A stretch of 64,000 nt of DNA, taken from the NCBI RefSeq assembly GCF_000024865.1, contig NC_013595.1, positions 9,920,001 through 9,984,000 of the forward strand, in the 5' to 3' direction. Numbering within the stretch: the stretch's first letter is position 1; every line of letters starts with the position of its first letter. The DNA is from Streptosporangium roseum DSM 43021. Lineage in GTDB: Bacteria; Actinomycetota; Actinomycetes; Streptosporangiales; Streptosporangiaceae. Made by a program: the position numbers and the translations under genes. Positions 1 to 9,986 of this stretch are shown here, in pieces. The notes beneath the pieces are model-generated. The model searched no databases and was not told the DNA's origin. It saw only the letters and a list, made by a program, of their open reading frames with translations.

Positions 1-84
1 GGGGTCGCCGGCCTTCACGTGCCAGCGGACGATCTCCGCCTCGGTCAGGCCTTCACCCACGTCGGGGAGCTTGAACTGCTTCAT
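1..84 (-). CDS. Dihydrolipoamide acyltransferase (E2) of a 2-oxoacid dehydrogenase complex, N-terminal fragment
   Basis: Only the first 28 codons lie in the window; the gene continues beyond base 1. The visible start, MKQFKLPDVGEGLTEAEIV, is the classic opening of a lipoyl domain (LPDVGEG, EAEIVRW), which carries the swinging lipoyl arm of E2. A GGAGG ribosome site sits just before the ATG. It follows E1 beta by 13 nt in the same direction, so E1 alpha, E1 beta and E2 form one operon. The sequence alone does not show whether the substrate is branched-chain 2-oxoacids or pyruvate; separate E1 alpha and beta subunits in actinomycetes usually mean a branched-chain type. Confidence 0.9.
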   Translation of the reverse strand, partial: MKQFKLPDVGEGLTEAEIVRWHVKAGDP

Positions 85-97
85 CGTCTCCTCCCTC

Positions 98-1081
98 TCA
101 GAACGCGAACGCGCGGTCGACGGCGTCGAGGACCCGGTCCAGGTCGGGCAGGTAGTGGTCCTCCAGCCTGGAGGGCGGGTAGGGGGTGGACGGCCCGCCG
201 ATGCGCAGCACGGGCGCCTCCAGGTTGTAGAAGCAGGTCTCGGTGACGCGGGCGGCCACCTCGGCGCCGAAGCCGTTGTAGACCGGCGCCTCGTGCACCA
301 CGACGCAGCGCCCTGTCTTGCGGACCGACTCGGTGACCCGCGCGATGTCCAGCGGGTTGAGCGAGCGCAGGTCCACCACCTCCAGGGACCGGCCGTCCTC
401 CTCGGCCGCCGCCGCCGCCTCCAGGCAGGTCTTGACCATCGGCCCGTACGCCAGCACGGTGAGGTCCGTGCCCGGCCGTACCACCTGGGCCTGGTCGAAG
501 GGCGTCCAGCCGTCGGGGGCGGCGGAGGTGTCCACCTCGGCCTTCTCCCAGTAGCGCCGCTTGGGCTCGAAGAAGACCACCGGGTCGTCGCACCGGATCG
601 CCTGCTGGATCATCGTGTAGGCGTCGGCGGGGTTGGAGCAGGCCACCACCCGCAGGCCCGCGGTGTGGGTGAAGTAGGCCTCGGGCGACTCGCTGTGGTG
701 CTCCACGGCGCCGATTCCGCCGCCGCACGGGATCCGCACCACGACCGGCAGCCTCACCTTCCCCAGCGACCGCAGCGGCATCTTGGCGAGCTGGGTGATG
801 ATCTGGTCGGCGGCGGGGAAGACGAACCCGTCGAACTGGATCTCGCAGACCGGGCGGTACCCCCGGAGCGCGAGCCCGATCGCCGTGCCGATGATGCCCG
901 ACTCGGCCAGCGGCGTGTCGATGACCCGCTGCTCGCCGAAGTCCTTCTGCAGCCCGTCGGTGACGCGGAACACGCCACCGAGCTTGCCCACGTCCTCGCC
1001 CATGATGAGGACCTTGGGGTCGTCCTCCATGGCCTTGCGCATGCCCTCGTTGAGTGCCTTCGCCAGCGTGAGAGTGCTCAT
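98..1081 (-). CDS. 2-oxoacid dehydrogenase E1 component, beta subunit
   Basis: This 327-residue protein is the usual length for the E1 beta subunit (transketolase-like pyrimidine-binding domain followed by the transketolase C-terminal domain). Visible family segments are MGEDVGKLGGVFRVTDGL near residue 27, DTPLAESGIIGTAIGLALRG near 55, and FDGFVFPAADQI. With the alpha subunit it performs thiamine-diphosphate-dependent oxidative decarboxylation of a 2-oxoacid and transfers the acyl group to the lipoyl arm of E2. Its ATG overlaps the stop of the alpha gene by 4 nt (ATGA), which points to translational coupling and equal production. Branched-chain versus pyruvate specificity is undecided. Confidence 0.93.
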   Translation of the reverse strand: MSTLTLAKALNEGMRKAMEDDPKVLIMGEDVGKLGGVFRVTDGLQKDFGEQRVIDTPLAESGIIGTAIGLALRGYRPVCEIQFDGFVFPAADQIITQLAKMPLRSLGKVRLPVVVRIPCGGGIGAVEHHSESPEAYFTHTAGLRVVACSNPADAYTMIQQAIRCDDPVVFFEPKRRYWEKAEVDTSAAPDGWTPFDQAQVVRPGTDLTVLAYGPMVKTCLEAAAAAEEDGRSLEVVDLRSLNPLDIARVTESVRKTGRCVVVHEAPVYNGFGAEVAARVTETCFYNLEAPVLRIGGPSTPYPPSRLEDHYLPDLDRVLDAVDRAFAF

Positions 1082-2169
1082 CCCTCGAACCCCTCCAGGT
1101 AGGCCGCGAACTGGGCGCGCTCCTCGTCCATCAGCCGGTGCGGCTCCGCGTAGACGTGGTCGAAGATGGCCAGCGGCTCGGGATCCGGCAGCGCGAGACA
1201 GCGTTTACGCACGTCCCGGCCCAGATCATCGGCCTCGGCGTCGATCGCGTCGAAGAACTCCTGGTCGGCGAGCTGGTTTTTGAACATGTAGGCGCGGACC
1301 CGCTCGATGGGGTCCTTGAGCTTCCACGCCTCCAGCTCCCCGGCCACCCGGTAACGGGTCGGGTCGTCGGAGGTGGTGTGCGCGCCCATCCGGTAGGTGA
1401 AGGCCTCGATCAGCATCGGCCCCTGCCCGGACCTGGCGTCGGCGAGCGCCTTGCGGGTGACGGCGAGGCAGGCGAGGACGTCGTTGCCGTCGACCCGGAC
1501 GCCGGGGAAGCCGAAGCCGCTCGCCCGGCGGTACAGCGGGATGCGGGACTGCTTCTCCAGGGGCTCGGAGATGGCCCACTGGTTGTTCTGGCAGAAGAAC
1601 ACCACGGGCGCGTTGAACACCGACGCCCAGATGAACGACTCGTTCACGTCGCCCTGGGAGGTGGCGCCGTCCCCGAAGTAGACGATCGTGGCGGCCTCGG
1701 CGCTGTCGCGCTGGACGCCCATGGCGTAGCCGACCGCGTGCAGGGTCTGGCTGCCGATCACGATCGTGTACAGGTGGAAGTTGTGCTCGGCCGGATCCCA
1801 GCCGCCGTGGTTGACGCCGCGGAACAGGCCGAGCAGGTTCACCGGGTCGACGCCCCGGCACCATGCCACACCGTGCTCGCGGTAGGTCGGGAAGGCCATG
1901 TCCGTCTCGGCCAATGCCCGGCCCGAGCCGATCTGCGCGGCCTCCTGGCCGAGCAGGGACGCCCAGATGCCCAGCTCGCCCTGGCGCTGCAGGGCCACGG
2001 CCTCCAGATCGACGCGGCGGACCAGGACCAGGTCCCGGTAGAGGCCGCGGATCTCCTCGGGTGTCAGGTCGATGTCGTAGTCGGGATGCTCGACCCGTTC
2101 CCCTTCGGGGGTCAGCAACTGGACGAGCTCCGGGGGTGCTTCCGCACCATGAGGGGCGTCGGCTGTCAC
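1078..2169 (-). CDS. 2-oxoacid dehydrogenase E1 component, alpha subunit
   Basis: This 363-residue protein carries the thiamine-diphosphate binding signature GDGATSQGDVNES followed about 30 residues later by NNQWAIS, as expected for the E1 dehydrogenase fold. FPTYREHG and the acidic N-terminal extension (residues 1-30) are typical of actinomycete E1 alpha subunits. It pairs with the overlapping beta gene. The GTG start is preceded by AGGAGC at good spacing. It is the first gene of the minus-strand operon and is divergent from purS, sharing a roughly 300-bp control region. Substrate could be branched-chain 2-oxoacids, which supply starter units for branched fatty acids, or pyruvate. Confidence 0.93.
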   Translation of the reverse strand: MTADAPHGAEAPPELVQLLTPEGERVEHPDYDIDLTPEEIRGLYRDLVLVRRVDLEAVALQRQGELGIWASLLGQEAAQIGSGRALAETDMAFPTYREHGVAWCRGVDPVNLLGLFRGVNHGGWDPAEHNFHLYTIVIGSQTLHAVGYAMGVQRDSAEAATIVYFGDGATSQGDVNESFIWASVFNAPVVFFCQNNQWAISEPLEKQSRIPLYRRASGFGFPGVRVDGNDVLACLAVTRKALADARSGQGPMLIEAFTYRMGAHTTSDDPTRYRVAGELEAWKLKDPIERVRAYMFKNQLADQEFFDAIDAEADDLGRDVRKRCLALPDPEPLAIFDHVYAEPHRLMDEERAQFAAYLEGFEG

Positions 2170-2471
2170 GTGCCGCTCCTGTGTGCTCGGGGCCGCCTGG
2201 ATGGGTTCGCCATCACCGTGCGGCCGGTTAGCGACGCATCCGACCCGTCTGGTGGTGGTTCGTCTGCGTTTGTGGACATCGTGGCAGAGGTCACATACCT
2301 GCGCGCAAGACCTACCTCGATGTCCATACGCTCCCCGTTCCCGCTGAACCCCTCTTTACCCTCGTGTCTTTACCCTCGCACGGGGAGCGGCCGGACCCGG
2401 CGACGAACTGCCGGAGAAGCCCGTTACGCTTGAGGCGCCGGACCGTCCCCGCTGCAACCAGGAGGAACACC
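2170..2471. other. Divergent intergenic control region between E1 alpha and purS
   Basis: This 302-bp stretch has no credible gene. It contains a 9-bp inverted repeat, TGGACATCG at 2273-2281 and CGATGTCCA at 2318-2326, enclosing further partly complementary AGGT/ACCT bases; this could be an operator or an RNA hairpin in the E1 alpha leader. A direct repeat TTTACCCTCG occurs twice near 2356-2380. A TTACGCT box near 2425 is a possible -10 element for purS. Roles are inferred from position only. Confidence 0.4.
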
Positions 2472-2717
2472 GTGGCGCGCGTCATCGTCGACGTCATGCT
2501 GAAGCCCGAGATTCTTGACGCTCAGGGCCAGGCGATCGCCCGCGCACTGCCGCGGCTCGGCTTCTCCGGTGTCTCAGCGGTACGGCAGGGCAAGCGGTTC
2601 GAGGTGGATCTCGAAGGTCCCGCCGACGAGGCCGCGCTTTCCGAGGTCCGCAAGATGGCCGAGACCCTGCTGGCCAACACCGTGATCGAGAACTACACGG
2701 TCACCGTGGAGTCGTAG
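2472..2717 (+). CDS. purS: Phosphoribosylformylglycinamidine synthase subunit PurS
   Basis: This 81-residue protein has the PurS pattern: ARVIVDVMLKPEILDAQGQA at the N terminus, LPRLGFSGVSAVRQGK in the middle and a C-terminal NTVIENYTV strand. PurS forms a small dimer that bridges PurQ and PurL and is needed for ammonia channelling in the FGAR to FGAM step of purine synthesis. The GTG start at 2472 is chosen because GGAGG lies 6 nt upstream and the alignment begins there; longer in-frame starts add no family sequence. Unusually, purQ does not follow directly: an ATPase gene intervenes. Confidence 0.95.
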   Translation: MARVIVDVMLKPEILDAQGQAIARALPRLGFSGVSAVRQGKRFEVDLEGPADEAALSEVRKMAETLLANTVIENYTVTVES

Positions 2718-2888
2718 ATCGTCCTATATCGCGTGGAGAGTTTCCTTACGTCCGGGTAAATCACACTCCGGATATGCCCTAATCCCACAGCTTGACCAAC
2801 AGTAAATAACATTAAGGTTATTTTGCGGTTAGCCCGGATTCTGGGGGGAAACCTTGACAGGGTGACGTCTGGCCCCGGGAGGGATCCG

Positions 2889-3329
2889 GTGGATATCGAG
2901 TTCTCGTTGGCTCTGCCGAGAGAGGCCATCGGCATTCCCATGGTCCGCAGAGCCCTGGGCGACTCGCTGCGTTCGCTCGGCGTCACCGAGAGCTGCGTGT
3001 CCGACATCCTGCTCGCGGTCACCGAGGCGTGCGCCAACGCCGTGCGCCACGGTGGCCCCGCCAACCGCTACGAGGTCGAGGCCGCGATCGGCTACGGCCG
3101 CTGCGACGTCCGCATCATCGACAGGGGCCACGGCCTCCTGCGCGTGCCCGAGCACTACCCCCCGGCGGACACCGAGAACGGCCGGGGCATTCTCATCATG
3201 CAGGCCGTGGTGGACGAGATCTCCTTCGACATCACCCCCGGCCGGGGCACCACCGTGCATCTGCGCAAGCATCTCGACTGGGACGAGGACGCCGCCTTCC
3301 TCCGCCGCCGGATGCTCGCCGCCGTATAG
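2889..3329 (+). CDS. RsbW-like ATP-binding protein (anti-sigma factor kinase family)
   Basis: About 146 residues form a single HATPase_c domain. The N box is seen in AVTEACANAVRHG (E and N), the G1 box in IDRGHG and the G2 box in NGRGILIM. This is the small RsbW/SpoIIAB-type histidine-kinase-like fold that binds sigma factors or phosphorylates STAS antagonists; stand-alone copies are numerous in actinomycetes. GTG 2889 is preferred because GGGAGG lies about 5 nt upstream; GTG 2862 or the codon at 2823 would lengthen it. It sits alone between purS and purQ, with no sigma factor or STAS gene beside it. The stop codon lies inside a 37-bp-period duplication. Confidence 0.82.
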   Translation: MDIEFSLALPREAIGIPMVRRALGDSLRSLGVTESCVSDILLAVTEACANAVRHGGPANRYEVEAAIGYGRCDVRIIDRGHGLLRVPEHYPPADTENGRGILIMQAVVDEISFDITPGRGTTVHLRKHLDWDEDAAFLRRRMLAAV

Positions 3330-3378
3330 ACCTCCGCACCGGCGCCGGATGCTCGCAGCCGTACAGACCTCCGCACCG
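3306..3378. repeat. Tandem duplication spanning the stop codon of the RsbW-like gene
   Basis: Two 36-bp copies, 3306-3341 and 3343-3378, differ at two positions. Copy one contains the last codons and the TAG stop of the ATPase gene; in copy two the TAG is CAG. It is a recent-looking local duplication in non-coding DNA. Confidence 0.9.
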
Positions 3379-3434
3379 CCGCCGTTGTGCGATCCTCCAT
3401 GTCACGGACCGGTTCCAGGGCGGTGAGCTGTGTG

Positions 3435-3509
3435 ATCGGACGACTCCGCGTGTGACCTCCCGGCCAGGAGCGGATAGCCTGGGCGCACCGCCGCAGACCG
3501 TCGTCCGAT
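3435..3509. promoter_or_regulatory. Candidate purQ promoter flanked by a 10-bp inverted repeat
   Basis: TGTGAC at 3451-3456 and TAGCCT at 3475-3480 are 18 bp apart and resemble a housekeeping promoter. They lie between the two arms of a perfect inverted repeat, ATCGGACGAC at 3435-3444 and GTCGTCCGAT at 3500-3509. The downstream arm would fall in the 5' leader of purQ mRNA. This may be an operator pair for a repressor that loops DNA, or a chance repeat. Confidence 0.4.
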
Positions 3510-3555
3510 GTGTGAGACGTCGGCGCGGTGCTCGTTTGTGGAGGGGAACGCTGTC

Positions 3556-4235
3556 ATGAGTGCTGCCCGCGTGGGCGTCGTCACTTTTCCCGGAACTCTT
3601 GACGATCAGGACGCGGCTCGCGCCGTGCGTCACGCAGGCGGCGAAGCCGTCCCGCTGTGGCACGCGGATCCCGATCTCAAGGGGGTGGACGCGGTCTTCC
3701 TGCCAGGCGGGTTCTCCTACGGGGACTACCTGCGGTGCGGGGCGATCTCCAGATTCGCCCCGCTGATGGAGGAGCTGATCCCCGCCGCCAGGGCCGGGCT
3801 CCCCGTCCTGGGCACCTGCAACGGCTTCCAGATCCTCTGTGAGGCCCATCTGCTGCCCGGCGCGCTGATGCGCAACGCCGGACTGCACTACATCTGCCGC
3901 GACCAGGGCATCCGGGTGGAGAACACCTCCACACCGTGGACGTCGGACTTCACCGAGGGCCAGGAGATCGTGCTGCCGGTCAAGCACGGCGAGGGCCGCT
4001 ACGTCGCCGACGAGGCGACCCTGAGCGCGCTGGAGGGCAACGGCCAGATCGTCTTCCGCTACGTCGGAGGCAACCCCAACGGCTCCCTGAACGACATCGC
4101 GGGCATCCGCAACGAGGCCGGGAACATCGTCGGCCTCATGCCGCACCCCGAGCACGCGGTCGAGGACCTCACCGGCGCGCCGAGCACGGACGGCCGCGGA
4201 TTCTTCTCCTCCATCCTGAAGAAGCTGGTGAACCT

Positions 4236-4239
<4 letters not shown>
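3556..4239 (+). CDS. purQ: Phosphoribosylformylglycinamidine synthase subunit PurQ (glutaminase)
   Basis: This 227-residue class I glutamine amidotransferase supplies ammonia from glutamine for FGAM synthesis. The nucleophile is Cys88 in GTCNGFQ, and the His-Glu pair lies in MPHPEH near the C terminus. The FLPGGFSYGDYLR segment is PurQ-specific. ATG 3556 is chosen because GGAGGGG lies about 10 nt upstream and the protein then begins MSAARVGVVTFPG like its family; the in-frame codon at 3508 would add 16 unrelated residues. It overlaps purL by 4 nt (GTGA), so the two are coupled and act in one complex with PurS. Confidence 0.97.
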
Positions 4240-6533
<2,294 letters not shown>

Positions 6534-6550
6534 TCGCCTCCAGCACGGAA

Positions 6551-6583
6551 GGGGTACGGCTCACGCGAGCCGTACCCCTTTTT
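6551..6583 (+). terminator. Intrinsic terminator of purL
   Basis: Arms GGGGTACGGCTC (6551-6562) and GAGCCGTACCCC (6567-6578) pair perfectly around an ACGC loop and are followed by TTTTT. It is the clearest Rho-independent terminator in the window. Confidence 0.92.
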
Positions 6584-6630
6584 CCATGTTCCGGCTTTTT
6601 CCATGTTCCGGCGGTTTTTCCATGTTCCGG
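6579..6630. repeat. Triplicated TTTTTCCATGTTCCGG unit after the purL terminator
   Basis: Three identical 16-bp copies start at 6579, 6596 and 6615. The first T-run is the U-tract of the purL terminator, so the tract itself has been copied. No gene function is apparent. Confidence 0.9.
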
Positions 6631-6655
6631 CGGATCGATCGAGCCGGGAAGGCAG

Positions 6656-6688
6656 GAGGCCCCTCCGGCGACCGTCCGGAGGGGCCTC
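6656..6688 (-). terminator. Hairpin downstream of the collagen-like gene
   Basis: A perfect 13-bp stem, GAGGCCCCTCCGG at 6656-6668 and CCGGAGGGGCCTC at 6676-6688, with a 7-nt loop, lies just past the stop of the minus-strand gene. There is no T-run, as is common for actinomycete hairpin terminators. Confidence 0.7.
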
Positions 6689-6717
6689 GCTCACTGCACG
6701 TACGGCTCAGGCGAGGA

Positions 6718-7641
6718 TCAGACCTTCTTCGCGCACATCACGTAGACAGTGCCCTTGGAGCCGCCGCCACCGCTGAGACTCCTGTCGTTGTCGTTGTCAC
6801 CGGGGAGCTTGCTGATCTTCACGCTCCAGCTGGTCGACCCGCTGGGCATGGACGCCGTGACGATGTACCGGCTGTCACTGAGGGAGTAACCGCCGCCGGT
6901 CGCGACTTCGTTGGCCTTGCAGCTTGCCGTACCGCCGTTGTGGCCGATCTCGCCGTAGGCGGTCTGCACGCTCAGCGTGCCGCCGCCCGTGCCGGGGTCA
7001 CCCTTGGGACCCTGCGGCCCGGTGTCCCCCTTCACGCCCTGGAGCCCGCGAGGGCCGGTGTCACCCTTCGCCCCGGGAGCGCCGTCCCTGCCCTTGTCAC
7101 CCTCTGCGCCCTGGAGCCCGCGAGGACCGGTGTCGCCCTTCTCGCCGGGAAGACCGCGGGGACCGGTGTCGCCCTTCGCCCCGGGAGCACCGTCCTTGCC
7201 GTCCTGGCCGCGCGGCCCCTGCTCGCCCTGCTCGCCCTGCTTGCCCGGCAGGCCGTTCTGACCGTCCTTGCCCGGCAGGCCGTTCTGGCCGTCCTTGCCC
7301 GGCAGACCCTGCTTGCCCGGGAAGCCACGGTCACCCTGCGGCCCCTGCTGGCCGGCGGGGCCCTGGGCGCCGTTCCTGCCCGCGGGTCCCTGCGGGCCCT
7401 GGGTGTTCACGCCCTGCGACTGGCTACCGCCGTCGCCCCAGGTCACCCTGGTCTCGGTCGCCCTGCATGCGGCCGTCGCGTTGACGATCCGCGCGTAACG
7501 CGTCTTCTTGTTCACACACGCATGAACCTCTGTACCGGCCGACGACGCGACAGCGCTACCGCCCGCCGTGAGCAGGGTTCCAGCCAGTACTCCGACGGCC
7601 ACGACACCGATCGTGCGTCCGCCCGGCAACTTGAAAGCCAC
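6718..7641 (-). CDS. Secreted collagen-like protein
   Basis: The 307-residue product begins with a hydrophobic signal segment (TIGVVAVGVLAGTLLTAG) ending near ASSAG, then a short globular stretch with two cysteines (VHACVNKK, TAACRA). About 45 uninterrupted Gly-X-Y triplets follow, roughly residues 82-220, rich in GPR, GDT, GKD and GLP, the hallmark of a collagen triple helix. The C-terminal part of about 85 residues is globular with a Cys pair (ASCKANE, VMCAKK). GTG 7641 is chosen because AGAAAGGA lies 6 nt upstream; the GTG seven codons earlier lacks a site. It is probably an exported trimeric surface or matrix protein; the ligand is unknown. Confidence 0.85.
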   Translation of the reverse strand: MAFKLPGGRTIGVVAVGVLAGTLLTAGGSAVASSAGTEVHACVNKKTRYARIVNATAACRATETRVTWGDGGSQSQGVNTQGPQGPAGRNGAQGPAGQQGPQGDRGFPGKQGLPGKDGQNGLPGKDGQNGLPGKQGEQGEQGPRGQDGKDGAPGAKGDTGPRGLPGEKGDTGPRGLQGAEGDKGRDGAPGAKGDTGPRGLQGVKGDTGPQGPKGDPGTGGGTLSVQTAYGEIGHNGGTASCKANEVATGGGYSLSDSRYIVTASMPSGSTSWSVKISKLPGDNDNDRSLSGGGGSKGTVYVMCAKKV

Positions 7642-7658
7642 TGGGCTTCCTTTCTGCG

Positions 7659-7676
7659 ACACCAGGGTCCTGGTGT
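7659..7676 (-). promoter_or_regulatory. Perfect palindrome in the leader of the collagen-like gene
   Basis: Arms ACACCAGG and CCTGGTGT flank GT, 18 nt upstream of the chosen GTG start. It could be an operator or an mRNA hairpin affecting the ribosome site; no protein is assigned. Confidence 0.5.
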
Positions 7677-7874
7677 GTTCTGTGGGTCGGATGTTTCACG
7701 TTTGGAGCGTTCTAACGGTTGTCACGGCAAACATCACAGTTTGGGGACGAACGAATTCCTCCCCGCGTCGGCGAGGTGCGCGATAATCGGTCCGTTCGGG
7801 GGAACCCCGCCCGGTGGGCGTGGGCGGACGCCACAGGGAGCCCACCGGGGTTCCCCGAGCCGCGGAGGCCACCC

Positions 7875-9929
7875 GTGTCGACGAACGACCTCACGAGCAC
7901 GTCAGCCGAGGGACGCGTCAGGTCAGAGCCGTATCTCCCGCCGGCGACCCAGCCGGTCCGCGCGGTGGTCTGGGTGATCCACCTGGCCCTGCCGATGCTG
8001 GGACTCTGGCTGCTGCTGGCCAACCACGACCACCTGAACATCGAGTGGCACGACAACCCCAGCCATTTCTGGCTGATCATCGCCGTGGCGGGGATCAACC
8101 TGGTCCTGGGCGCCATGATCGGCCAGGCGTCGGCCCGGCGGGCGGACGCCCGGCTGCTGCTGGTCTCGCTGGTCTTCCTGAGCAGCGCGGGCTTCTTCCT
8201 GATGCACGGCCTGGCGACCCCCCGGATCATCCTCGCGAAGGGAACCTACGGGTTCGACCTCTCCCAGCCGATCGGTCTCCTCATCGCCTCGGTCTTCGCG
8301 GCCGTCTCGGCGCTGCCGCTGAACGAGCGGACGGCCCAGGCCGTGCTCAGGTCGCAGATCTGGCTGCGCGGCGGACTCGTCGCGCTGCTCGTCGTGTGGG
8401 GAGTCGCCTCGCTGGTGCCCGGCCTCACCGCGCTGAGCGACCCGGCTCCCCCGCGGGGCGCCGGTCTCGGCGGGTTCGAGCTGGTCGGGGTCGCCCTGTA
8501 CGCGGCGGCGACCGCGATGATGTTCCAGCTCCACCGCAGGCGCCCCGCCGCCATGCTGGTCAGCCTGGTCACCGCCTACGCCCTGCTCGCCGAGGCGATG
8601 ATCGCCGGGATGTCGCGCCACAACTGGCACCTGTCGTGGTGGCTGTGGCACGTGCTGCTGACCGTGGCCTTCGTGTTCGTCGCCTACAGTGCCCACCTGC
8701 AGTTCCGGCGGGAGGGCTCCAGCGCGGGGCTGTTCGACTCGGTGGCGCTGTCGGCGACCGTACGGAAGATCAGGGCCGAGTACGAGGACGCCCTGGAGGA
8801 GCTCGTCGGCCACATCCGGCGGAGGGCCGAGAGCAGGGTCCCGGTCGCGACCCGGCTGGCGGGCAAGTTCGGGCTCACCGAGGGCCAGGCGGCGGTGCTC
8901 GACCGGGCCGGCGAGGCGCTGGCCAACGAGCGGGAGCTGTCCGAACGGCTCGCCGCGCTGGTGGACACCGGCAACCAGGCCCGCGTGGGACTGCCCGAGC
9001 GCGAGCTGCTGACCCGGGCCCTGGACCGCGTGCGGCAGGCGTACGGCGACGTGCGCATCACGCTGGTGTCGGAGGGGCGGGTCGCCATGGGCTCCGGGGA
9101 GTACGGCCCCGGCGACTTCCCGGGGAACCGGCCCGTCCTGCTGGACAGGACGGCCGTCCACCCGCTGACCGTGAAGGGACAGCTCGCCGGGGCGCTGGAG
9201 GTGCCGGTGGGCAGGACCCCGCAGGACGAGGCGCTCGCCGCCACGCTGGCGAGCCAGCTGTCCCTCTCCCTGGAGAACGCCCGGCTCTACCGGGAGCTGT
9301 CCACCCTGTTCCGGCAGTACATGTCCCCGGACGTGGCGAACTCCCTGCTGGCCGACCCGCGGACGGCGGCGCTCGGCGGCGAGCTGGTCGAGCTGACGGC
9401 CCTCTTCGCCGACCTGAAGGGCTTCACCAGCTTCTCCGAGCGGGCCACGCCTGGAGAGATCGTCGAGATGCTGAACCGCTATCACACGGCGGCCGTGCCC
9501 ATCATCCTCGGCAACGGGGGCACGATCGTGCAGTTCGTGGGGGACGCGCTGCTGGCGCTGTTCAACGCGCCCGCCCCGCAGCCGGGACACGCCGCCGCCG
9601 CGGCGAGGGCGGCGCTGGCCATGCAGGAGGCGGCCGAGGAGATCTGCGCCGGAACCCCGGGCTACCCCCGGTTCAGGATCGGGATCAACACCGGGCTCGC
9701 GCTGGTCGGCAACATCGGCAGCCCCGAACTGCGCGGGTTCAACGCGATGGGCGACTGCGTGAACGTGGCCGCCCGGCTGGAAGGCGTCGCCGAACCCGGT
9801 ACCGTCGTGATCGGCCAGAGCACCCTCGACCTGATAACCCCCCGCCCCAGGGTCCGCTCCCTGGGCGAGCTCGCGCTCAAGGGCAAGGAGAAGCCCGTCC
9901 ACGCATACGTGCTGTCCGGTCTGTCGTAG
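7875..9929 (+). CDS. Membrane-anchored class III adenylate/guanylate cyclase
   Basis: The 684-residue protein has an N-terminal membrane region of about eight hydrophobic segments (residues about 25-270), then a helical/GAF-like region, and a C-terminal class III cyclase domain (about 500-684). Metal-binding aspartates are visible as Asp513 in LFADLKGFTSFSE and Asp557 in FVGDALLALFN; NAMGDCVNVAARLE carries the nucleotide-contact Asp and Asn. It should make cAMP (or cGMP) at the inner membrane face. GTG 7875 is chosen for GGAGG 7-11 nt upstream; the reading frame stays open further upstream without family sequence. A Crp/Fnr regulator follows 57 nt downstream, which favours cAMP. Confidence 0.9.
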   Translation: MSTNDLTSTSAEGRVRSEPYLPPATQPVRAVVWVIHLALPMLGLWLLLANHDHLNIEWHDNPSHFWLIIAVAGINLVLGAMIGQASARRADARLLLVSLVFLSSAGFFLMHGLATPRIILAKGTYGFDLSQPIGLLIASVFAAVSALPLNERTAQAVLRSQIWLRGGLVALLVVWGVASLVPGLTALSDPAPPRGAGLGGFELVGVALYAAATAMMFQLHRRRPAAMLVSLVTAYALLAEAMIAGMSRHNWHLSWWLWHVLLTVAFVFVAYSAHLQFRREGSSAGLFDSVALSATVRKIRAEYEDALEELVGHIRRRAESRVPVATRLAGKFGLTEGQAAVLDRAGEALANERELSERLAALVDTGNQARVGLPERELLTRALDRVRQAYGDVRITLVSEGRVAMGSGEYGPGDFPGNRPVLLDRTAVHPLTVKGQLAGALEVPVGRTPQDEALAATLASQLSLSLENARLYRELSTLFRQYMSPDVANSLLADPRTAALGGELVELTALFADLKGFTSFSERATPGEIVEMLNRYHTAAVPIILGNGGTIVQFVGDALLALFNAPAPQPGHAAAAARAALAMQEAAEEICAGTPGYPRFRIGINTGLALVGNIGSPELRGFNAMGDCVNVAARLEGVAEPGTVVIGQSTLDLITPRPRVRSLGELALKGKEKPVHAYVLSGLS

Positions 9930-9986
9930 GGATCCGCACGCCCGCGAGAGCCGTACAGCCGTAGCCGACATCGCCAGGAGGTGCCC

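Noticed and set aside
3421..3465. TGTGA words before purQ as a Crp site
   Set aside because: The second half is in the same orientation (TGTGA, not TCACA), so no palindrome of the Crp type exists.
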